Part shown: positions 56,251-64,000 of the stretch, in pieces | Position numbering within the stretch: the stretch's first letter is position 1 | Layout: the number at the start of each line of letters is the position of its first letter | Source of the DNA: Pelobates cultripes | Lineage: Eukaryota > Chordata > Amphibia > Anura > Pelobatidae | NCBI GenBank assembly: GCA_933207985.1 | Contig: OW240917.1 | Span: forward strand, 244,434,977-244,498,976 | Length of the DNA: 64,000 bases | Reading direction: 5' to 3' | Notes under the pieces: model-generated | Seen by the model: only the letters and a program-made list of their open reading frames with translations | Database searches by the model: none | What the model was told of the DNA's origin: nothing | Program-made: the position numbers and the translations under genes

Positions 56251-57700
56251 GTGCTGAGAGCAATTGTCTACAGCACGGTACACTGCTGTATCACACAATG
56301 TTTTAGGGATATGAGGTTACCAACTAGCGAACTCCTTTTACCATGTTCACTAATTGCAAAGCAATAGATAATATCAACATTTTTAAAATCTAGATCCCAT
56401 AATTTCTATGAGGAGTCTGCTCTGGAGCTTGGGAAGAGGAGACCAGGTCTTTGCATTGACTATGGCGTGGTCCTACCAGTATACATGGTAATGTTGAATA
56501 CATTTTAGTGCTACTACTATGGGTGATTGATTACTTTTGGGATTAGCGAAGACAACCACAAGTTAGAAAGGCTAGTGTTGACACTAGGGTAAATCTTATC
56601 AGTATCAGTAAATAAAAAATACAGTCTTGAAAGTATCTAATTTCATTGCATCTTCATTAGGCTTCATAGTACTTGTTACTTTCAAAATTGTAATTTTTAA
56701 ATTTACTAGTGCTTATACCAGGGATAAGCACTCCTACCCTAGGTAGGAGTGCCTACCCCAGATGTTGTATACTACATCTCAGCTAATGCTTTGACTCATT
56801 ATAGTTTTAAGGGCATCATGAAAATGTAGTCCACAATATCTGGAGTGCCGAAGGTTGCCTACTGCTGGACTATGCTATTTTGTATATTTTTTGCCAGTTA
56901 TTATTTACATCTGACTAACTCTCTAATTATAACTTTTACCAGCATTAATGCAACTTTAAAAGGGATATTTTGTGCCAGATGTAATTTTGGGGCAATGTGG
57001 AATTAAAGCTATAGAATGTTACTTCGGATGGCCTGACATATTGCCCAAGAATGATTCCTGATGGATATGGCCCAGTGTTACCTGGCACAAAATTGTGTTT
57101 GTTGAAGAATTTCTGATGGTTCCAATAAGTATCAGTTTATTCTTAAACTACAGAATCCCATTAACATTTTCCATCTACTTTAATGATCCAGAAATCACAG
57201 CCAATTTAGAACAATCTTTCGTTTTTCCAGGAATAACCGTCGATTCGTGCAGAGAAGCATCTGACATGAAATGATCCCTCTTCGATAACGAATATATTTT
57301 TTGATTGCCAACTTTTAATGCTACTGTAATTTGTAGGTATCCACACAATACCAATTTGTCAACCTATACAATCTACAAGAACATTTGTCATAAAATTTGT
57401 TATCCTATTTTTTTTTTATACTCTTGTCTCAACAAACAAAAAAATTTAATGTCCTTTCCATAAAATAATTTGTTGCGATTCAGGAAGACGCTCCCTGTCT
57501 TATGCCAATATTTTCTTGAGCAGAATTCTACACTACTCCTGTTTCCAGTTACTGTTCCTTGGGATACGACATATCAAAATAAACCTGAAATGAAGTTAGG
57601 GTCATTTAAGGGGAAATACAATCGTCATATCAGAAAAAGAAAAAAAGTTGAACTGTGTACAACAAAGGATTTAAGCCGATTCTTGTGGAATATTACTGCA
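56251..57700. other. Non-coding stretch upstream of r3hdml
   Basis: Apart from the repeat copy at 56740-56870, this reads as low-repeat sequence. The reading frame at 57470-57748 has no recognisable domain or exon context and is not called as a gene. Confidence 0.4.
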
Positions 57701-58750
57701 TTGCAAATGAAATTCTGTTTCCTTGCTACACGCTTCTTACTACCCTAACAAACATGCTTTCTTGCCCTGATTGCTAACAGAAAGCTGGCTTTAAATCACC
57801 TATCATAGCACTATCCTAACGTCAAGGCAATCCAAAAGGGAAGAGTTAAAATGCAAATTTTAGTTCAGATGTCATCAAGGCTCATCGTTAAACTTCCCCG
57901 CTGCATGTGGATGTACAGGTTATTTGCTAAGGTCAATTTGTCAGTCTGCAGCTAAATTTTGCCAGCTGTTTCAGGTATGTACTCTGCTGTAATACGGACT
58001 GCCTAGACATAGATAGAGAAGATATTAGCATTTGAATTATATATATATATATGTAGATAGATACTCCACATTTACTTTGTATGAATTTAGGTAACATCAT
58101 ATAACACAGTTTGCTTTTTTTTCTCCTTAGTGTATTTTTTTTTTAAATTTTCTGCCATTTGGAGCAGATGAAAGACTTTTGTTATACTTACATGTTGCGT
58201 AGTTTAGCACAAATGCATGACTGCTGATTGATACATTTCCTGAATACAAATTGCATAAGTTATGTTAAATTTTAAATATTTTATTATTTATAGTATTCTG
58301 TTAATACAGTATTTTGTAAATATTCAGACACACACATTTACAGTGTGTGTGTTTGTGTGTATATATATGTATGTGCATGTAGATAGATAGATATTTTTTA
58401 CTTTACATTTTATTTTTTTAAGCCATATTTTAATTGTATATAAAATTTTAAGGTTTAAATTTTTTGTTTAATACAATGCATTTGCATTTAAGTGAAAAAT
58501 ATGGAAAAAAAAGTTGAAACATTGACAATTTAACACGTTTCATGTGTCCCATGCTATCTTGCGCATATTTTTTATTTTATTTACTTACTTGATAAATAGA
58601 TTTAATTTACATTTAAAAACATACACATGTTTATGATACAATTGACTTACATGCCATTGAATAATCCAATTGAGGGAGGGAGGTGATACATTATGTGATC
58701 TTGCATTGTGAAGGTGGTACACTTGGAGACCTAACATTTATTTATTTTAG
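57701..58750 (+). promoter_or_regulatory. r3hdml upstream region with a possible non-coding first exon
   Basis: A candidate splice donor, tttcag followed by gtatgt, ends at 57974. A good acceptor, ttatttattttag, ends at 58750, directly before the sequence leading to the r3hdml ATG. Together they could define a 5' untranslated exon ending at 57974 and an intron of 57975-58750. This is inference; no TATA box or CpG cluster is evident. The intervening sequence is AT-rich with short (TA)n and (GATA)n runs. Confidence 0.35.
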
Positions 58751-59064
58751 CTCCAAACACAGAAGCAACAATTGGTAACGTACCAGCTAAGCAGACTGTA
58801 GCAATGACTCTGTTGCACACTCATCGGTACCTCACTGGCTTGCTCCTTTGGATACTACAACTGGAGAACTCCTTCGTCCTGGCCAAGTCTACTGAACTTC
58901 TGCATCCTTCCAACAGTTCCACCACTGACCTCATGCTTGGGCTTGGGATTCCCAGACATAGGAGAAAGCGTTATATTTCCGCAAGAGACATGACTTCCCT
59001 ATTGGACTATCACAACCAAGTCAGGTCTAAGGTGTTTCCACCAGCTGCTAATATGGAATATATG
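58751..59064 (+). CDS. r3hdml: r3hdml first coding exon (secreted CAP/SCP protein), partial gene
   Basis: Coding starts at ATG 58804 after a 53-bp leader that follows an acceptor-like AG at 58750. The 87 codons end in phase 0 at 59064, before GTAAGT. Residues 9-27 (YLTGLLLWILQLENSFVLA) form a signal peptide. N37-S-S is an N-glycosylation sequon. RHRRKR at 51-56 is a furin-type propeptide site. YISARDMTSLLDYHNQVRSK (57-76) starts the CAP domain, and FPPAANMEYM (78-87) is its conserved first-exon end. LGLGIPRHRRKRYISARDM matches R3HDML better than PI15, and FITM2 next door supports R3HDML. Exon 2 (normally starting VWD) is not found before 64000, so the intron is at least 4.9 kb. The role of R3HDML is poorly known; relatives are secreted CAP proteins or protease inhibitors. 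Confidence 0.88.
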
Positions 59065-60218
59065 GTAAGTCTTGTTTTTGTTTTGGGATACGTTGGTTGA
59101 AAATATTACATTTTTGGATCATCTACCATAGTCTTTTTTTTGTCACTATTTTTGTTTAATTTTAACAAGAATTTGTTCTTCAACCATTATTGGAGTTAAC
59201 GGGGATTTAATAAGGTAATTCGTCCTACTCTCTTATAACTGTATTAGTTGTCAATTCTTTTTTATATTGAAAATTTGGAAATTATGGAGGTTTGAATGAA
59301 AATGATAGGGAACTCTTAGAAACATCTAGGTCTCCCATGATATCAACCAGCTACTCTTAATTCCTGGGTTATTATTCACTAAGAGTGTACAACGTCCTCT
59401 GTACTTTGTGAAGAATATTCATAAAGCTATAATTTGATATAACAAACCAACATAGTCCAACAAACGTGTTTAGGACCTTGCAACTCCCCGTATTGGTTTT
59501 GTTAAAGGTACTGTTCAAACACCATAGCCAATAGAGCTTGCACCATTGTTTTTTTTATTGGTTGGCCTCATGATAAATCTAAATATGAGTTTGTGATTTT
59601 CGAATGTATGAACTTTTCAAAAAAATTTACATTTATTGCACCATTAGTTTTTGTTATTGGTTGATTCTAATGCCAAAAACAAATATAGCTTTGTGCCACT
59701 ATATAGTGAATAACATTCTATTTATAATTAGTGCTTGTCTATATTTGACCTTTTTTGTCTGTACCGCTATGCCATTGGCATAGCAGTAATAACTGTGAAT
59801 ATTACATTAATTGACGCTCTGTTCAAAGTGACGCTGCTACATTTGAGTGAACCCATCAAGTTCCCAAATCTGCTTATGTTGGGAATTATTTTATGGTTTT
59901 TCTAGTTCCTATTAGTTTGTCATTTTTTCCCCAGTCCTATGGGTATTAGTACTCCTTCCTTACATTTTAGAGAATTTCCATCTGTTTCCATCCGTGGTAA
60001 TTGTTTAATTAAAACATGGCTACATTTTCTTCCATTTTTTTGTTGTGCATCTGTCTAGCAACCGTTTATTCATTTATTTTGGTGTCGTGAGAATCATGTG
60101 ATGTGTACATGTCGCACGAAAAATACTATTCGATTGGGCAAGAACTAGGGCGGTCCGCTGATATCTTTAGCAGGAAGACAAGAACCCAGATGCTGAGGGT
60201 TAGTTAGCTGGGTTGACA
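59065..60218 (+). other. r3hdml intron 1, proximal part
   Basis: Starts with the GTAAGT donor. No exon is recognised. Two similar words (gcaccattgttttttttatt near 59532 and gcaccattagtttttgttat near 59638) mark a local tandem duplication of about 105 bp. Confidence 0.6.
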
Positions 60219-60577
60219 ATATGTCAAGAAATTTTTTTCTTTACAGTAAGAACAATACGGATATGGAATTCTCTGCTTGAAGATGTGGTTTTATCAGAGT
60301 CTGTACAGATGTTTAAACAGCATTTGCATAAATATTTGCAGAAACATAATATTAAGGGATATCATTTTAAATTATTGGGGTAATAGCTTCTTGATCAAAG
60401 GAGAGAGCTGACTGCCATTCTGGGGCCAAGAAGGATTTTTTTTCTAGTTTGGAAAATTAGAAGCTCTTCTAACTGGGTTTTTTCCTTCTTTTGGATCAAC
60501 AGCAAAAGCAGATGCGAGAAAGGCTGAACTTGGTGGACACGTCTCCTTTTAGCCTATGTAACTATGTAACTATAATA
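60219..60577 (+). mobile_element. CR1/L2-type LINE 3' end
   Basis: At about 60246-60360 one frame reads IRIWNSLLEDVVLSESVQMFKQHLHKYLQ, the C-terminal tail typical of CR1-group ORF2 proteins. It is followed by a 3' UTR with aaaggctgaacttggtggac and ends in the short tandem repeat ctatgtaactatgtaactat, the hallmark of CR1-like tails. The copy is severely 5'-truncated, as is usual for this group. It lies in r3hdml intron 1, in sense orientation. Confidence 0.8.
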
Positions 60578-61042
60578 TTTAACATTGACCTATAATGCCA
60601 CCCTCACTTCACTTATTAATTTGAAATATTCAGTATGTCGGTAGTACAGATTAGGATAGATGCCGACTCAGAGCCTCCCAGCAGTTCTGGTACCAGATCA
60701 CCAGGACACTGGCAGTATCTGTCTTCAACGATCTCAGATCCCTATAAAATGAACCTGGTCCTGTGAAGTCTTCCTTCATGATCTTCCGGCTCTTCTAGCC
60801 TTGTTTCTGGCTTGTTTCTTCTCTTCATGGGCTTTTCACGGGACAATTAACCAGCTGCAATTGCATTATTAACGAGTCTCAAAGTTGTTGTCTGCAGAGC
60901 ATAAGCAAACTGTCGTGTTTATTTTAGACTTGGGCACAGTGGAAATATTTGGTTTGGCTGAATCAATTTGTCCTAAAAAAGGCATTTTATGTAACATTTC
61001 GGCTAGTTTGAATTTCATCCATACAAATGATTTGGAATGGTG
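60578..61042. other. Intronic sequence, nothing recognised
   Basis: No exon, RNA gene or repeat border is recognised between the CR1 tail and the TA microsatellite. Confidence 0.4.

Positions 61043-61105
<63 letters not shown>
61043..61105. repeat. (TA)n microsatellite
   Basis: About 60 bp of uninterrupted TA, followed by T-rich sequence. A second, shorter TA run is at about 62471-62492. Confidence 0.95.
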
Positions 61106-61110
<5 letters not shown>

Positions 61111-61436
61111 TTTATTATTATTTTTTGTAATTTTTTTATTATTATTTTTTTATTGCTATACTGCAAAATATAGACACAATATTTATATGTGTGTATGTAA
61201 ATATATATCACTGGCATACATACCGCGGTTGCAGGGGTCGCGGCTGCGACCGGGCCTGGCCCACCAGGGGGCCCGGCCGCCCTGCGGAACCGGTATGTAC
61301 GCCAGTGTGGCCATCCTCTTCTCCTGGGGGTCCCAGGAGTTCGCCCCCTCAGGGCCCCCCGAGGCTGGCCCTGGTGTCACCGGGCGAGCGGGCTGGCTGG
61401 CTGGCTGGCTGGCGGGGGGTTAAATTTTAAAGAAAC

Positions 61437-61950
61437 ATGTGTGTGTGTGTTAGTGTTAGAGTGTGTGTGTTAGTGTTAGACTGTGTGTGTGTGTTAGTGT
61501 TAGAGTGTGTGTGTGTGTTAGTGTTAGTTTTTTTGTGTCAGTGTGTGTGTTACTGTGTGTGTCTGCTAGTGAGTGTCAGTGAGTGTGTTAGTTTTTGTGT
61601 GTGTGTTACTGTGTGTGTTAGTTTGTGTGTGTCTGTTATTGAGTGTGTGTCTGCTATTGAGTGTGTCTGCTAGTGAGTGTTAGTGTGTGTGTTAGTTTGT
61701 GTGTCAGTGTGTGTGTGTGTGTTACTGAGTGTAAGTTTGTGTGTGCCTGTTAGTGTGTCTGTTAGTGAGTCTGTTTGGTGTCAGTGAGTGTGTGTTTGTC
61801 AGTGAGAGTGTATGTTTTGTAAGTGAGTGTGTGTGTGTGTCTGTCAGTGAGTGTGTATGTATGTCTGTAACGGAGTATGTTTCTGTCAGTAAATGTGTGT
61901 GTCTGTTAGCTAGTGTGTATGCGTCTGTTCGTGAGAGTGTGTGTGCGTGT
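61437..61950. repeat. TG-rich microsatellite with gttagtg units
   Basis: About 510 bp of gtgtgtgtgttagtgttaga, later gtgtgtctgttagtgagtgt. It is very similar in composition to the array inside the hAT element at 38556-39115. Confidence 0.9.
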
Positions 61951-61957
61951 GTTTAAA

Positions 61958-62335
61958 ACCCCTTCAGCACTTACCTTTCTCCAGCGCCGGTCTCCCTTGG
62001 TGCTGGGGATCCTTCCGCCCCGATCCGCCTCTCAACTACGAATGCGCTGCTAGAGCCACTCGCGCATTCAAACCGCCCATAGGAAGGCATTACTCAATGC
62101 TTTCCTATGGACATCCAGCGTCTTCTCACTGTGATTTTTCACAGTGAGAATCACGGAAGTGCCTCTATTGGCTGTCAGTGAGACAGCCACTAGAGGCTGG
62201 ATTAACCCTCAGTGAAACATAGCAGTTTCTCTGAAACTGCTATGTTTTCAGCTGCAGGGTTAAAACTAGAGGGACCTGGCACCCAGACAACTTCATTGAG
62301 CTGAAGGGATCTGGGTGACTGTAGTGGTCCTTAAA
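61958..62335. mobile_element. MITE copy, body and right end
   Basis: Contains ccataggaaggcattactca ... tgctttcctatgg (about 62078-62110), a cactgtgatttttcacagtg hairpin (about 62127-62146) and a right end of gactgtagtggtccttaaag. It provides the uninterrupted version of the MITE broken at 39218 and 39907. The left terminal repeat is not seen next to it. Confidence 0.65.
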
Positions 62336-62492
62336 GTGTATGTGTATCTGCATGCACTGGCGTACATACTGCGGTCGCAGGGGTCACAGCCCTGTGACCA
62401 GTTGCCCGCCACCGGGGGGGCCCACGGATCAATTTTTGCACCTGGGCCCCATGGGTCGTGTGTATGCCACTGATATATATATATATATATAT

Positions 62493-64000
62493 ACTTTGCA
62501 GTACAATAATAGGCCCATGTTCCCATTCTTTTACTAAAGTTAATTCCAGTAAGAATTCAGTTGACCAAATTCCCACCTAATAGACTGGGGTGTTACTATT
62601 ACATTCCAAGACATTTATTCATTTGTTTATCTGATTGATTGATTGATTGATTTTGTTTTTAGGCTGTCCCCTTAACATCAATCAACTTTTTTTGGGGAGC
62701 CACAAGCAAAACTTCAAAATCACAAAGCAAAAAACGCTGCTCAGATCTATCATGATTCCATCATACGGCCCTCCAGACTCACAGAATTTGGATGACCCAG
62801 GAGGAGCCGAAATCTGGACAAATTGAAAGTTTTTTGAAACCAAGTTGTTAGGTCTAATTAATTCATAGAAGACCTTACCACCTAGATTCCATTTTCTACC
62901 CATAGGGGTTCACCATTAATGCCTGCATACCTTGACAGGCAGCTATTTCAAAAAGTTTCATCCTCTGGAGGTATAGCCATATTAAGGCCGTAATAACCGT
63001 AATACAGGATGATTTACTGTATTCTTCATATTGTAGTCTTTTTGAAACCAGTCAAGAGTTTGTATAGTAAGAGATCACCAAGCTCTTTCTCCCCTGTCGT
63101 CTTCCAAACCCTAAATTAGATCATCTCCCTAATCAGCTCGCTATTTCGGGTAATCTAAAATACATGGTGCTGATTTTGTGTGTAGTAATCGCACATATAA
63201 TTGTCAATCTTGGTGAAATAAGCTTCTAAGGTGCAAATATTTGCCCTTGCTTCAATAGCTTCCAGAGCTTCAACTGCTGTGTAAAATGTAATTACTGTCA
63301 TGTTATACCAGTCGATATACAGAAAAGATAATAGTGAAACTGGATTCTTTCAGTTGTGTGTTGTGTTGGATCGGCCAAATATTGAGTTGTATAGACATGA
63401 GTTTTTACTTGACAGTTCAAAACCACATTGGCAGAGAATGGATGTTTTAAAAACGCAAATGGAACCAGATCTCTACTCTACTTTTCCAAGCGAGGTTATC
63501 ACAACTTTCCAATAACCCAGTCTAAATGTTGGCAATAGACATTGTTACTAAAGATTGGAAACCGCAAAAGTATCGTTTTCACAAACTCTGTGAAATTGTT
63601 AAATTGTAACAAAAACCTAATGAGGTTTTCTCTTTGGGGGAAAATATAATATAGCTACATTGTAAAACAGGCTAAAAAAAAAAAGACTTGGACCCATCAT
63701 GTTCTTAACATATCTCTGTTTTCAATGTTGATCCAAAAGGAGGTGAAAAACACAGTTTGAAGCAATTTACAATTTTGCTACAAAATTAGAAAAAAAGTCC
63801 TTCCTCCAAAATGGCAATGAGATTTCTTCTTGGACCGACATGCTGTTACCACACATACTAACTGTTATGTTCTTCAAAATTCTGTTATGTGTACAGATAG
63901 TGAAGAAATCACCTCATTAGACATTTAATTCCACATCTTGTTGTTTTTACTAAAGAACTCTTTGTTGTAGGCAAAATCTCCTTTCTACAAGTCTGAAAGG
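62493..64000. other. r3hdml intron, distal part in window
   Basis: Mostly AT-rich, without recognised repeats except a (gatt)n run near 62634-62652. No CAP-domain exon 2 is found. The reading frame at 63300-63515 has no recognisable domain. Confidence 0.4.

Larger units (their letters stand above)
61209..62472. mobile_element. CACTGGCATACAT-bordered repeats, probably hAT-like, with nested MITE
   Basis: The left border cactggcatacataccgcgg is at 61209. An inverted copy, ccggtatgtacgccagtg, ends near 61305. A second direct border, cactggcgtacatactgcgg, is at 62355. A right border, gtgtatgccactg, ends at 62472. Atatatat flanks both outer ends, but in TA-rich DNA that is weak evidence of a target duplication. 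The arrangement could be two short foldback elements, or one element carrying the microsatellite (61437-61950) and MITE (61958-62335) inside. Confidence 0.55.

Noticed and set aside
57470..57748. 92-codon frame MLRFRKTLPVLC as a possible gene
   Set aside because: No recognised domain, no splice context, and a composition like the surrounding intergenic DNA.
58804..59064. Assigning the exon to PI15 or CRISPLD1
   Set aside because: The RRKR site and CAP start are shared, but the preceding LGLGIPRH region and the FITM2 neighbour fit R3HDML better. CRISPLD1 differs at RGKRAI.

Overview
The window is vertebrate nuclear DNA, most likely from a frog (anuran amphibian). Two first coding exons of conserved vertebrate genes are recognisable. 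Between them lie about 56 kb of transposable-element and tandem-repeat DNA of the kind found in anuran genomes: AGGGACACTATAG-type MITEs, Tc1 relics, a Ngaro/DIRS-type tyrosine-recombinase retrotransposon, an L1-like LINE, hAT derivatives, a solo LTR and a CR1-type LINE tail. The species cannot be named from the sequence. There are two assembly gaps, 4514-4613 (100 N) and 52627-53587 (961 N).

Genes. Exon 1 of fitm2 (fat storage-inducing transmembrane protein 2) is on the minus strand at 2380-2552. Its promoter side faces right, and its intron 1 runs off the left edge through a minisatellite. Exon 1 of r3hdml (a secreted CAP/SCP protein of the PI15/CRISPLD group) is on the plus strand at 58804-59064. 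Its later exons should lie beyond 64000. To my knowledge FITM2 and R3HDML are divergent neighbours on human chromosome 20q13, next to HNF4A. The same head-to-head order here supports both calls.

Layout. 1-2378: GT/CT-rich minisatellites inside fitm2 intron 1. 2670-6440: a 3.8-kb AT-rich satellite of about 16 bp per unit, with a gap and one dispersed-repeat insertion. 6640-8330: a dead Tc1 transposase gene split by a 697-bp insertion with a 16-bp target duplication. 9700-10253 and 30449-31007: two copies of a long-inverted-repeat MITE. 11085-13180: a minisatellite split by a hAT-type element. 15888-21814: a 5.9-kb L1-like LINE (minus strand) inserted in a MITE, its reverse transcriptase core replaced by a minisatellite plus hairpin block. 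22280-23452: a solo LTR with an ATTAT target duplication. 25020-26203: a multi-hairpin foldback repeat. 26390-27530: a 17-bp minisatellite. 28030-28700: a short element resembling the ends of the Ngaro element. 33683-34370 and 39219-39906: a recent 688-bp duplication, the second copy sitting inside a MITE. 38174-39201: a hAT element with an 8-bp target duplication inside that same MITE. 45861-51722: a Ngaro-type retrotransposon with gag, RT, RNase H, tyrosine recombinase and SGNH-hydrolase-like reading frames. 53588-54430: remainder of the GT minisatellite it landed in. 60219-60577: a CR1-type LINE 3' end. 61200-62480: more MITE/hAT material with TA and GT microsatellites.

The two host genes are not expected to work together beyond being neighbours. 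FITM2 acts in ER lipid-droplet formation and R3HDML is a secreted protein. Everything else is best read as layers of insertion, many of which can be ordered in time because one element interrupts another.
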